The notes under the pieces were generated by a model, which saw only the letters and a list, made by a program, of their open reading frames with translations, made no database searches and had not been told where the DNA came from. 64,000 bases of DNA from Prevotella pectinovora. GTDB taxonomy: Bacteria; Bacteroidota; Bacteroidia; Bacteroidales; Bacteroidaceae. Below, one piece after another: positions 17,731-25,251 of the stretch. The stretch is from contig NZ_JXQI01000039.1 of assembly GCF_000834015.1 (NCBI RefSeq), positions 1 to 64,000 on the forward strand, given 5' to 3'. Position 1 is the stretch's first letter. The number at the start of each line of letters is the position of its first letter. Both the position numbers and the translations under genes were made by a program.

Positions 17731-19197
17731 TCAAGAATGGGACACTAAGAATAAGTCGTTTCCTATTACTTGCCTATTTATCTTTCTTGCATACATATTA
17801 TTATATAGCCCATATGGCGTAATGAAGGTTGGAATGAGAGTTTTGGTCGTCTTCGTCACCTTCTTAAACACATTTAAACGGTGTGCCAGGTGGGTATCGT
17901 ATGCCTTGCTGATTTCATATTCCCCATTACAATACTTCATTTCGCAGACAGAAATCGATCTGTCAGAACGGTCTATCAGTAAGTCTATTTGCGTTCCATG
18001 TTTCAAATCTTCGTCAGTCTCCTCATCTGCCATGACTTTTGCAGTAGGACGATAAGACCATGAACAAGGAGTGTTGATGCTACCGTCTATGCCCAAAGCC
18101 TTGACTATTTCGTTGATGTGGTGAAGACATACGATTTCAAAGGCATGACCACACCATGACTCATACTCAGCAGTGGTCTGCATCTTGACCCAATAGTTAT
18201 CGAGGAATGAACCCTTGTTGTGCATGAATTTGAAATAAAACAGGCAGAATGGGTCTGTCAGCTGATACATCATATCTTTCTTCGACTTGCCGAATGGGGT
18301 ATAGCTTCGGATGAAATCACATTGCTCTAACTCCTTAAGTATCAGACTAAACCTTCCATTGTTAGCCAATCCTGTAGCATCTAACAAGTCAAGTCGAGTC
18401 ATACCCTTTCCCTTATTTTTTAGGGCAGTAACTATGGCAAGATGATTGTTGGCTTTCTTAAAAAGCGAATTGAACAGACGGTCAAACTCTTCGGAGAGTT
18501 CTCCGCCACGTGTGAAACAAAGTTGCTGAATATTTTGCGCTACGCTTTTGTTGTTCTCGAAAAGAGACAGGTAATAAGCCACACCGCCCATCGCCATATA
18601 ACACTCTATGATTTCAGGTCGCTCATAATAGAAACCTTGCGATTTAAAATACTCTTCAACCTCATGCAGTTTGAATGGCGAGAGCAGAATATTGTGAGTA
18701 ATGCGATTGTGTAGTCCTCCTCGTGAATTGATAACATGATTAAGCATCCAGGTGGTAGCACTTCCGCAAGCTATCAGTTTGATATCGCTACGGTAGGAAG
18801 CCCAATCGTTCCAAAAATGTTCTAAGGCGCTGATAAAGTTGGATGCATAAGTGTCGAACCAAGGGAGTTCATCGAAGAAGATGATTTTAGTTCCGTTAGG
18901 CATCTTTTCCAATGCTTTCTGAAGAAGTCGAAAGGCTTCCGACCAATTGGTAGCATCTGTATCTATGCCTAACTGGTCGTTAAGTGCGAAGCTGAAACTT
19001 GCAAGCTGTTCCTTGGTAGTTACATTGTCTTTGCCAGTTACACGGAATGCAAACTGATTTTCAAACAGTTCTTTCACAAGAAAAGTCTTGCCTACACGTC
19101 GTCTACCATAGATAGCAATAAATTCAGATTTACGACTTGAAATATAGTTTTCAAGCTTTTCTATCTCAAGTTCTCTGCCTATAATATTCTCCTTCAT
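17731..19197 (-). CDS. AAA+ ATPase, ATPase_2/DUF234 type
   Basis: Encodes 488 residues. The protein opens with IIGRELEIEKLENYI, typical of the archaeal-type ATPase_2 family, then Walker A YGRRRVGKTFLV (G31-K37-T38) and Walker B GTKIIFFDELPWFD. A winged-helix region (KGMTRLDLLDATGLANNGRF) separates the ATPase from the C-terminal DUF234-like nuclease segment (GTQIDLLIDRSDRSISVCEMKY: D...E.K). Such proteins are frequent in mobile or accessory DNA and their role is unknown. A strong promoter and an inverted repeat lie directly upstream. Confidence 0.8.
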   Translation of the reverse strand: MKENIIGRELEIEKLENYISSRKSEFIAIYGRRRVGKTFLVKELFENQFAFRVTGKDNVTTKEQLASFSFALNDQLGIDTDATNWSEAFRLLQKALEKMPNGTKIIFFDELPWFDTYASNFISALEHFWNDWASYRSDIKLIACGSATTWMLNHVINSRGGLHNRITHNILLSPFKLHEVEEYFKSQGFYYERPEIIECYMAMGGVAYYLSLFENNKSVAQNIQQLCFTRGGELSEEFDRLFNSLFKKANNHLAIVTALKNKGKGMTRLDLLDATGLANNGRFSLILKELEQCDFIRSYTPFGKSKKDMMYQLTDPFCLFYFKFMHNKGSFLDNYWVKMQTTAEYESWCGHAFEIVCLHHINEIVKALGIDGSINTPCSWSYRPTAKVMADEETDEDLKHGTQIDLLIDRSDRSISVCEMKYCNGEYEISKAYDTHLAHRLNVFKKVTKTTKTLIPTFITPYGLYNNMYARKINRQVIGNDLFLVSHS

Positions 19198-19225
19198 ATC
19201 TATTTCATATTAATGGAATATGTCG

Positions 19226-19312
19226 CAAAGTTACAGAAAACACGAGATTACGACAACTTTTAAGTAAGAAATCTGTCGTAATCTCACTTTTTCATTGAGA
19301 TTACGACAGATT
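19226..19312 (-). promoter_or_regulatory. Promoter with upstream inverted repeat for the ATPase at 19197
   Basis: The minus strand reads GTTG (19254-19257), 20 bp, TAACTTTG (19226-19233). Upstream, AATCTGTCGTAATCTCA (19270-19286) and TGAGATTACGACAGATT (19296-19312) form a perfect 17 bp inverted repeat, and a further GAGATTACGACA copy (19244-19255) overlaps the -33 region. The same block recurs at 12311-12397. Confidence 0.65.
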
Positions 19313-19500
19313 TTGATGATAAAAGCCCAAATTAAAGACTTAAAAATAGGGAACAAGGCATTAGTGTCCAATTTTAAATTGGACACTAATGTTCTCTGAC
19401 TTGGAAGTAGTGGCATTATCCCTGTCGGCATTAAGGGCAGAATTGATGCCAGGCGGCTGCCTAATAAGTTCATGTCGCAATAACCATATTTCAGTTTTAA

Positions 19501-19565
19501 CCTAAATCGGCCATTAGGGCTTGCTTGGATTTTGGTATTTTAGAAGAGTGGATTTAGTTTGTCTT
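19501..19565 (+). repeat. Truncated MITE copy
   Basis: CCTAAATCGGCCATTAGGGC and the following TTGG and AGAAGAGTGGATTT blocks match the right end (inverted) of the 183 bp element. It stops where R2 begins at 19566. Confidence 0.6.
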
Positions 19566-19760
19566 ACCCGTTGGCGGAATTAATTTAAGTTGGTCGACAT
19601 GAGCAAAAGTTGCCCATATCGCTGATTCTTAGTAAAAACGAGAATTTCTGAAAAACTGTCAGATTGTCTGGTTTTTTGTCGTAATATTCTGTCAATCAGA
19701 TAGTTGACCGCCAGGCAATTGTCAGCCTATTGTCTGGATGGTTTGCTGATGAAAAGAGAA
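19566..19760 (+). repeat. Repeat family R2, long copy
   Basis: Begins CCCGTTGGCGGAATTAATTT and continues through AACTGTCAGATTGTCTGG and a TTGTCTGGATGGTTTGCTGA end. Homologous stretches occur at 55060-55190 (same strand) and 55490-55645 (inverted). This copy has the uninterrupted AATTAATTTAAGTTGG site that is split by a MITE at 55648. Confidence 0.65.
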
Positions 19761-19992
19761 GGTTCGTTGGAATGTCATTTGGCAGGAGCCAGAAATGACA
19801 GACGTATGGAGACGAGTGGAAGCACGTAAGGAGAAATTTTCACATCCATATTTTCTCCCCTATTTTTGAATTTCCAAATTTAGGGAAATAAAAGAGTGAA
19901 TAAGTTGCGTATCTGATACTATCAAATCGTGAGAGTGTTAAAGATGAGGTCTGATTTGATGAAAAACCGAATTTCTGTATCGTAGTTTGGAA

Positions 19993-20010
19993 ACAAAGCG
20001 TTATCTTTGT
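19993..20010 (+). promoter_or_regulatory. -7 box and overlapping inverted repeat of the toxin-antitoxin operon
   Basis: TATCTTTG (20002-20009) lies 20 bp before the toxin ATG. It overlaps the inverted repeat ACAAAG-6-CTTTGT (19993-20010). A second pair ATCAAATC (19921-19928) / GATTTGAT (19953-19960) lies upstream. Both are plausible antitoxin operators. Confidence 0.5.
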
Positions 20011-20028
20011 ACTATAATTCAAAACAAA

Positions 20029-20304
20029 ATGGGCATCAACAAACTAAAAGTGGTGTTGACAGAAGAAGCACAAGCCTTTTTGGATGCGCAACCATTCAAA
20101 GCTCAGCAGAAGATATACTACAACATCTTCAAGGTTGAGGAAGGAGTGATGAAAGTTGACATCTTCAAGAAACTGGAGAATACCGAGATATGGGAGTTTC
20201 GCACTCTCTACAATGGTATCTGCTACAGGCTTTTCTCCTTTTGGGATACTGAGGAAGAGACTTTGGTTATTGCCACACATGGCATAGTCAAGAAAACTCA
20301 GTAG
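20029..20304 (+). CDS. HigB/RelE-like (Gp49 family) toxin, truncated by an amber stop
   Basis: The ATG at 20029 begins MGINKLKVVLTEEAQAFLDA. The body has the Gp49/HigB pattern, with KLENTEIWEFRTLYNGICYR and FSFWDTEEETLVIATHGIVKKTQ. Translation ends at TAG (20302-20304). The same frame then continues with TPLKEIAKAEEIRKEYF and further basic residues to a stop at 20419-20421, which is the C-terminal helix normally seen after HGFxKKTQKTP in this family. A single K-to-amber change would explain it. The extended frame overlaps the antitoxin start (20378), the usual gene arrangement. Family toxins cleave mRNA on the ribosome, and whether the 91-residue form is active is unknown. Confidence 0.75.
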   Translation: MGINKLKVVLTEEAQAFLDAQPFKAQQKIYYNIFKVEEGVMKVDIFKKLENTEIWEFRTLYNGICYRLFSFWDTEEETLVIATHGIVKKTQ

Positions 20305-20377
20305 ACACCACTAAAGGAAATTGCCAAAGCAGAAGAGATAAGAAAAGAGTACTTTAATAATAAAAAGAAAAAGCATT

Positions 20378-20710
20378 ATGGCACAGATGAAATTGATACC
20401 AGCAGACAATATGAAAGATAAACTTTGGGGTAAAAGAGGTACACCAGAGCGTGAAGCCATGGAAGCCAAGCTCAAAGAAGATGTGAACGCCTATATTGTA
20501 GGCGAAGCCATACGCAAGGCTCGGTTGGCACAAAACCTCACGCAAGAACAGCTTGGTGAACGTATCGGTGTGCAGCGTGCTCAAATTTCAAAGTTGGAGA
20601 AAGGTACAAGTGTTATTACTTTGCCAACCATGAGTCGTGTATTCCAAGCATTGGGCATTGCAACGGCAACCCTTGATTTGGGTGTTGCAGGAAAGATTGC
20701 ATTGTGGTAA
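20378..20710 (+). CDS. HigA-like XRE family antitoxin
   Basis: Encodes 110 residues. The C-terminal half is a classic XRE helix-turn-helix (IRKARLAQNLTQEQLGERIG, then VQRAQISKLEKG and TLPTMSRVFQALG). The N-terminal segment would contact the toxin. It overlaps the full-length toxin frame by 44 bp but follows the truncated toxin stop by 73 bp. Family antitoxins neutralise HigB and repress their own promoter; the inverted repeats at 19921-20010 are candidate operators. The gene is intact although its partner is shortened. Confidence 0.8.
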   Translation: MAQMKLIPADNMKDKLWGKRGTPEREAMEAKLKEDVNAYIVGEAIRKARLAQNLTQEQLGERIGVQRAQISKLEKGTSVITLPTMSRVFQALGIATATLDLGVAGKIALW

Positions 20711-20711
20711 A

Positions 20712-20903
20712 ATGGAAAAGATAAAGAAACTTCGGTTATGTAACCTTTTGCTTATGCCAATTGCCTTGTTGGTATTGCTGACAAGTATACAAATGGAAGC
20801 GTGTGGAAGTAAATTCAATTGTTTTGGGCAAGCAGCGTGCCCAACATGGGCAAGGTGCTTGCCCTTGGTGAGTAAGCTGCTTGCCCCTGATGGGCAGAAT
20901 TGA
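20712..20903 (+). pseudogene. 5' fragment of a small membrane protein (DUF4405-like) broken by a repeat
   Basis: One base after the antitoxin stop, the ATG at 20712 reads MEKIKKLRLCNLLLMPIALL, VLLTSIQMEACGSK, resembling the first membrane helix of short DUF4405-like proteins (xxLVLxSSIQLEAxGS). At about 20815 the frame runs into the R3 repeat and continues only as repeat translation (CPTWARCLPL). The second membrane helix and the WxHxxLH heme-like motif are absent. Confidence 0.4.
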
Positions 20904-20957
20904 TGCCAGGCGGCTGCCCAAATAAGTGCATGTCGCAATAACCATATTCCAGTTTAA
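20815..20957 (+). repeat. R3 repeat: GGGCAAGC palindrome cluster
   Basis: Three or four GGGCAA-n-GCTTGCCC short palindromes followed by GGGCAGAATTGATGCCAGGC and an AATAACCATATTCCAG tail. The tail matches 19440-19500 and the cluster matches 55260-55440. Confidence 0.6.
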
Positions 20958-21022
20958 CCTAAATCGGTCTGTAGGCTTGTTTGGATTTGCTTTTACAACA
21001 GAATGTGGATTTAGTTTGTTTT
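20958..21022 (+). repeat. Truncated MITE copy
   Basis: CCTAAATCGGTCTGTAGGCT and GTGGATTTAGTTTGTTTT match the right end of the 183 bp element in inverted orientation. As at 19501, it follows directly on an R3 tail. Confidence 0.5.
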
Positions 21023-21439
21023 ATATATATAACGATGTAATCATGGATGAAGCATAGACTTGTAATGGATGAAGCATACATATGTATTTAGAAGCGTAGA
21101 ACAACCAAAAACAATCAGAAATATCCAAACATAAACATTTAATTATCAGTACATTCTAAAAATTAACACTTTTCGGCTGCTTTTTGATGCTTCCCAAATT
21201 TCCACATATTTTTGAGACGTATTTCTGACGTGGAGAATTTGCGGGGCTTGTTTTTTGTCACACCGTGCAGACAGTTGACAAGGGTTTACAACCGTTTACG
21301 ACAAGCGACAATATCCGCCCCGACATTCAGTGACGGTCACATCGTGTAGAAAGGCGACAACCGTTGACTGCCGTTTACATCCGTTCACCACTTCAGGAAT
21401 ATAGGATTGAAGAAATGAACCAGTAAACGATAAAGCAGT
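21023..21439. other. Gene-free interval before the excisionase-like gene
   Basis: No coding frame was seen. It contains a direct repeat ATGGATGAAGCATA near 21042-21075 and, at 21250-21400, several GTTTAC/CCGTTTACA words in both orientations. These could be recombinase or DNA-binding sites of a former mobile element, but no consensus could be built. Confidence 0.35.
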
Positions 21440-22375
21440 ATGAAAGCAACCCGAAAATGCAGTTTTTGCGGCAAGTCCTTTGTAACCTGCAGCGGAATGC
21501 AAAGGTATTGCAGCGAGGCTTGTCAGGCGGAAGCCCGGCGAGCCAGAATGACACAGAAGAACAACCTCTTCAAAGCCGTCCGGCCAATCATGGAGATACA
21601 GCATCAGGAGTATCTCACCTTTTCCAAAGCAGCCATACTCATGGGCTGTTCCCGACAGTACATCTATAAACTTGTAGCCATGGGCAAGCTGAAAGCCTCA
21701 CGCATCAGCAACCGCATGGCATTCATCCGCAGAGCCGACATCGAGCGGATGCTGGAGAGCAATCCCTACCACCGCATCCTGCCCGGCAGCACTTCCACAC
21801 CGAAAAAATCCGCTTCATCTTCCTTCCCGGCGAAAAAAGAAAAAAGGGAAAAGGTAACCGATGAAGTGCCGGACTTCTATTCCGGTGAAGAGGTGATGTC
21901 CCTTTATAAGGTCAAACAGTCATGGCTCTATACCACCGCCAAACGCAATCGCATTTCCATCTGCCGTATCGCTGGAAAGAACTATTACAGCAAGAAGCAT
22001 GTTGACGAGTTCTTCGGTACGGCTGTTGATATGGACAGTATCACCGACTGGCTCCTGACCGAAGAAGCGGAAGAGCAGTTCGGCATGAAGCCTGCCGCAC
22101 TCCGGGCATACGCCTACCGGCACAGGATACCGACCAAAAGAGAATACGGCCGCACCTATTACTCCAAGTCCCATCTGGACGAACTCCGCAGAACCGACCT
22201 TGTGAACGACGAGCGTTATTACACCGTGGAACAGGTCCGGCAGATTTACGGACTTTCCTCAGCCAACATCTGCCATATCGTCAAGGTTAGGCACATCGAA
22301 AAGATAAAGGTCGGCGTGAAGAACCTGCTTCTACGCTCCGACGTGGAGCGTGTCATGGCTGAAAGGAACAAATAA
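21440..22375 (+). CDS. Excisionase-like protein: zinc ribbon plus multiple MerR/HTH_17 DNA-binding domains
   Basis: Encodes 311 residues. The N-terminus has a zinc-finger pattern (CSFCGKSF ... RYCSEAC). Four helix-turn-helix units of the excisionase type follow: LTFSKAAILMGCSRQYIYKL, SGEEVMSLYKVKQSWLYTTA, the EQFGMKPAALRAYAYRHRIP unit and TVEQVRQIYGLSSANICHIV. Each is followed by a basic wing ending in a K/R-hydrophobic-DVE/DE motif. Such proteins occur in Bacteroides mobilizable and conjugative elements, where they help recombination or control transfer genes. No integrase or mobilization gene remains in this window, so this looks like a survivor of a decayed element. A fragment of a paralogue sits at about 11875-11960. 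Confidence 0.65.
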   Translation: MKATRKCSFCGKSFVTCSGMQRYCSEACQAEARRARMTQKNNLFKAVRPIMEIQHQEYLTFSKAAILMGCSRQYIYKLVAMGKLKASRISNRMAFIRRADIERMLESNPYHRILPGSTSTPKKSASSSFPAKKEKREKVTDEVPDFYSGEEVMSLYKVKQSWLYTTAKRNRISICRIAGKNYYSKKHVDEFFGTAVDMDSITDWLLTEEAEEQFGMKPAALRAYAYRHRIPTKREYGRTYYSKSHLDELRRTDLVNDERYYTVEQVRQIYGLSSANICHIVKVRHIEKIKVGVKNLLLRSDVERVMAERNK

Positions 22376-22734
22376 CCGCAAGCAACCGCCATTACTCGAA
22401 AATTATTTTAGATTTTTATCGGTTTGACTTAACCGATTGAAGAATAAACTTTTAGCGAATTATTTGAGAAATAGAGGTAACGATTTAGCAACTGTGCGAA
22501 TTTCAGCGTTTTGCGTTGCTATGCTGTCAAATAACTCTCTTATGTGCAAAGATACGAATTTTCTCAAAAATAGAAAATGTGTATGAATGTTTTTCTTGTT
22601 TATATAGTCTCTAATTTATAATGTTAGTATTTACAACTGATTATTAATCAATAATTTACGAGCAGTAAATCGGAAATATGGCCGTAATCTTTAATCGTGT
22701 ATTCTAAAGGGAGAAGATTTTAAAACAGTAAACA
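22376..22734. other. Intergenic interval with terminator-like hairpin and orphan minus-strand -7 box
   Basis: ATCGGTTTGACTTAACCGAT (about 22417-22436) can form a hairpin after the excisionase-like gene. On the minus strand TATCTTTG occurs at 22547-22554 with no gene downstream of it in that direction; its original gene may have been lost. The rest is AT-rich and empty. Confidence 0.4.
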
Positions 22735-23274
22735 TCAAATCTTCCTGCGACTATATACCACCTCTATTATGCCGTTGTATTTCTTGGTACGAATCATTTC
22801 CAAGTCAATTTTCTTATCGGTAGCACCAAACAGCCTTGTGCCGTTACCGAGAAGAACCGGTATAATCGCCAGATGATAAATGTCTATTTGATTGTTTGCG
22901 ATGAGTTGTTGCGCCACTTCTGCACCTCCGCAAATCCACACATCTTTACCCGATTCCTGTTTCAACTCCTCTACCAGTTGGCATACATCCATATTCCTGA
23001 AACGGATATTTTCTGTGCCCTCTTCTTCACTGTGATGAGTCAATACATAGGTCATCGCTTCCCCGTAGGGCCATTGGTCGGGAGAAAGTTCGGTCACAAT
23101 TTGGTCGTAGGTTCTCTTTCCCATAATGACCGTGTCCACACCACTGAAGAATGGAGTAAAGGTGTCTTCCATCTCCACGTTTTTATCTTGTCCGCTTATC
23201 CATTCAACGGAACCTTCGCTGTCAGCGATATAGCCATCCAGACTGACGGCAATATAAAGGATTACTTTTCTCAT
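22735..23274 (-). CDS. RibD C-terminal / dihydrofolate reductase family protein
   Basis: Encodes 179 residues from the ATG at 23274 (MRKVILYIAVSLDGYIAD); a longer frame from 23310 adds 12 residues without family similarity. Motifs of the RibD_C/DHFR-like fold are visible: the N-terminal SLDGYIA loop, VDTVIMGKRTYDQI (NADPH-binding region), DVWICGGAEVAQQL and the AIIPVLLGNGTRLF strand. These small reductases use NADPH; some are proposed to confer altered antifolate susceptibility, but they are not the classical DfrA type. It is the last gene of an operon with an aminoglycoside nucleotidyltransferase and a nucleoside phosphorylase, 77 bp downstream of the former. Confidence 0.75.
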   Translation of the reverse strand: MRKVILYIAVSLDGYIADSEGSVEWISGQDKNVEMEDTFTPFFSGVDTVIMGKRTYDQIVTELSPDQWPYGEAMTYVLTHHSEEEGTENIRFRNMDVCQLVEELKQESGKDVWICGGAEVAQQLIANNQIDIYHLAIIPVLLGNGTRLFGATDKKIDLEMIRTKKYNGIIEVVYSRRKI

Positions 23275-23351
23275 AGGTGTATTATTGTAAAAGAGGCAGC
23301 ACCATTTCAAACGGTTTATTTATTGTAGGGATATTCTTGCTTTTGCTTGCT

Positions 23352-24146
23352 TTACCCTTTGGCTTTAAGCAATTCTTCAATCCGACCTTTCATAAACCCG
23401 GTAAGCGCGAGCGTTTCATTTTCCATTGTTTCCCATTCGTCAGACAGGTTTCCCAAATAGGCTTCCTTTGCCGTTTTCAACAGGGAAGAAAAGGTTTCCG
23501 GCAATTGGGGAATCACCCACTCCGCAGCAACATCTTTCGTTGTCACGTCTTCGGTTTCTAATGTAAACCACATGCGGGATAGCGTCAATAGCACATTTCT
23601 TTCATCTCCCTTAACATTGGAAATCAAACCGGGTAGAGAAAATTGAATAGCCTTTTGTATTTCGCGGAACGGAATCGGGAGAATAAGTTGTTTGCAATCT
23701 GCGCCCTTCAGCGTCATACTACTTTTTCTCGCCTGCCATAATAGAATCGCTATATCAGGGTCGAAACACGCCTGCGGAATCATTCCGGCTTCCATCTCTT
23801 TCCGAAGCCACTCCCCATACATATACTCGCATTTGGGCGGAAACTGCCACGGAATAATGTCTTTTTGATGGATGACAGTTATCTCCAATGGTCTTTTTTC
23901 GGCGCAACCTACGAAGCCGGAAATTTCCAATAATTGCTTGGTCAACTCCTTTTTCGTTGACAGATTCAATTCTTGTCTGGTTATTATCAATATATCTATG
24001 TCACTGTCCGGACGCAATTTATTCATTGTCGCAGAGCCATATAAATACATTCCCAATATCTGCCCCTGCAATAGGGTTTCTGCTATGGAAACGACTTGCT
24101 TCACTTGTTGTGGGATTTCATTCCGATTGTTCATTGTATTTTCCAT
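23352..24146 (-). CDS. AadA-like aminoglycoside (spectinomycin/streptomycin type) nucleotidyltransferase
   Basis: Encodes 264 residues, close to the usual length of ANT(9)/ANT(3'') enzymes. The nucleotidyltransferase core is intact: MYLYGSATMNKLRPDSDIDI carries the GS-x10-DxD motif that binds MgATP, and the third acidic residue lies in RPLEITVIHQKDIIPW. The DUF4111-like C-terminal domain shows the typical GDERNVLLTLSRMWFT and AAEWVIPQLPE segments. The enzyme would adenylylate spectinomycin and possibly streptomycin. Subclass cannot be decided by eye. It starts 15 bp after the nucleoside phosphorylase gene, so co-transcription is likely. The island context (cfxA, IS elements) fits acquired resistance. 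Confidence 0.8.
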   Translation of the reverse strand: MENTMNNRNEIPQQVKQVVSIAETLLQGQILGMYLYGSATMNKLRPDSDIDILIITRQELNLSTKKELTKQLLEISGFVGCAEKRPLEITVIHQKDIIPWQFPPKCEYMYGEWLRKEMEAGMIPQACFDPDIAILLWQARKSSMTLKGADCKQLILPIPFREIQKAIQFSLPGLISNVKGDERNVLLTLSRMWFTLETEDVTTKDVAAEWVIPQLPETFSSLLKTAKEAYLGNLSDEWETMENETLALTGFMKGRIEELLKAKG

Positions 24147-24161
24147 ATAGATTTGTTTCCT

Positions 24162-24929
24162 TTATTCTTTGATTAATACAACAGCGTCAAATGCCAGTTC
24201 CAAGGCGGTGGATACACTTGCTTTTCCCCACTTCCGTTCTTGGTATTTATGAGGATTCGAGAGCGTGTCGGCTGTAAAAAGCAACATAGCCCATATTACT
24301 TCTCTAAATTCTGCACATGCAGCCAGTGCAGAACATTCCATTTCCACTACTTGACAGCCTTCCTCTTTGCGGTATTGCACCATTTCCAGTGTTTCTCGAT
24401 AAAAACCGTCTGTTGTCCATGTCTTGACTTCCAAATATGGGATTTTCTTTTGATTTAAAGCAAATTTGATTGCACTTATTCCTGCTGTTGAAATCTTTAT
24501 GTCTCTGGATGGCGGAAGATAATGGTAAGAAGTTCCCTCATCTCTCAATGCAGAAACGGGTATTAAGAATCTGTTCTCCGGAATATCTTCCAATACACCG
24601 CAGGAACCGACAGAAATAATTTCTGTCACACCTCCTGCTATTAAATACTCTAAAATCTGGACAGCAGCAGCACTCCCAACCGGAGCCGGACATAAACATA
24701 TCCTTTCCTGATTATGAAAGCATTCATAGATGGGATATAATTTTGTTGCACTCTCAAATTCATCTATCTGTATTCCACTGTGGGCATGTGCATACTTTTC
24801 CACTTCATCCCCCAAAAATGCAAATACGGCTTTTTTAGGGAAGTGCTTTTTCCCATTTCCCGGCTGAAAGATTGCTTTTGATGCGGTATCGTATTCCAAA
24901 ATAGGATAATCGTGCTTTACTAATGCCAT
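24162..24929 (-). CDS. Nucleoside phosphorylase family protein
   Basis: Encodes 255 residues from the ATG at 24929, chosen because a TAnnTTTG box lies inside the longer frame that starts at 25016 and because GGAG sits 8 bp before this ATG. PNP/UDP-phosphorylase landmarks are present: LCPAPVGSAAAVQILEYLIA, then GVTEIISVGSCGVLEDI (phosphate/nucleoside site) and EEGCQVVEMECSALAACAEF (the VxMExxAL base/ribose motif). The enzyme would split a nucleoside with phosphate. Its place at the head of an aminoglycoside-resistance operon is odd; it may be a hitchhiker or may act on a nucleoside-like drug, which is speculation. Confidence 0.75.
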   Translation of the reverse strand: MALVKHDYPILEYDTASKAIFQPGNGKKHFPKKAVFAFLGDEVEKYAHAHSGIQIDEFESATKLYPIYECFHNQERICLCPAPVGSAAAVQILEYLIAGGVTEIISVGSCGVLEDIPENRFLIPVSALRDEGTSYHYLPPSRDIKISTAGISAIKFALNQKKIPYLEVKTWTTDGFYRETLEMVQYRKEEGCQVVEMECSALAACAEFREVIWAMLLFTADTLSNPHKYQERKWGKASVSTALELAFDAVVLIKE

Positions 24930-24983
24930 ACTATCATCTCCAATAAAAATTTTCTTTCTCACATTTTCTGCATCTATTTTTTG

Positions 24984-24991
24984 CAAAGTTA
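24984..24991 (-). promoter_or_regulatory. -7 box of the resistance operon
   Basis: The minus strand reads TAACTTTG. A TTG lies 22 bp upstream. The expected transcript start near 24977 gives a leader of about 48 nt to the ATG at 24929 and argues against translation from 25016. Confidence 0.5.
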
Positions 24992-25082
24992 CTTTTTTCA
25001 TTTGGCTATACATCAATAAACTCTTAGTATTTTGAGTATATCCTTAATTCCGCAACACTTTGATTTAACTTTATTTATAAGT

Positions 25083-25113
25083 TCCTGAGCAACAAAAAGT
25101 TGCTCAGGATTTT
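25083..25113. terminator. Perfect hairpin at the left end of an IS1380-family remnant
   Basis: TCCTGAGCAAC (25083-25093) and GTTGCTCAGGA (25099-25109) form an 11 bp stem with an AAAAA loop and a following T-run. It could terminate read-through transcription and may be part of the IS end. Confidence 0.5.
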
Positions 25114-25177
25114 GCCATGTCAGATTTTTCACCTATCTTAGTGTTGCAAATCAAAATATGTATCAAACCCGACAGAC

Positions 25178-25249
25178 ATGGCAAAGGTAGCAATTAAATC
25201 TGAGAAACTCTCTCCTTTTGGAGGAATTTTTTCAATAATGGAGCAATAG
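25178..25249 (+). pseudogene. 5' fragment of an IS1380-family transposase
   Basis: The ATG at 25178 opens MAKVAIKSEKLSPFGGIFSI followed by MEQ and a TAG, matching the start of Bacteroides/Prevotella IS1380-type transposases as I remember them. The leader upstream, with TTTGCCATGTC (about 25110) and GACATGGCAAA (25175), is also IS-like. The rest of the transposase is missing: the IS4-family element begins at this point and no IS1380 sequence appears beyond its other end. Elements of this family are known to supply promoters to neighbouring resistance genes. Confidence 0.55.
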
Positions 25250-25251
25250 TA

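Larger units (their letters stand above)
19198..20028. other. Gene-free interval built of repeats and control elements
   Basis: In order it holds the ATPase promoter block, a palindrome ATTAGTGTCCAATTT/AAATTGGACACTAAT (19360-19390), an R3-type segment (about 19430-19500), a truncated MITE (19501-19565), a long R2 copy (19566-19760) and the control region of the toxin-antitoxin pair. No convincing coding frame was seen. Confidence 0.6.

Noticed and set aside
24930..25016. N-terminal extension of the nucleoside phosphorylase
   Set aside because: The extension contains a TAACTTTG promoter box and lacks family similarity; the ATG at 24929 has a GGAG site.
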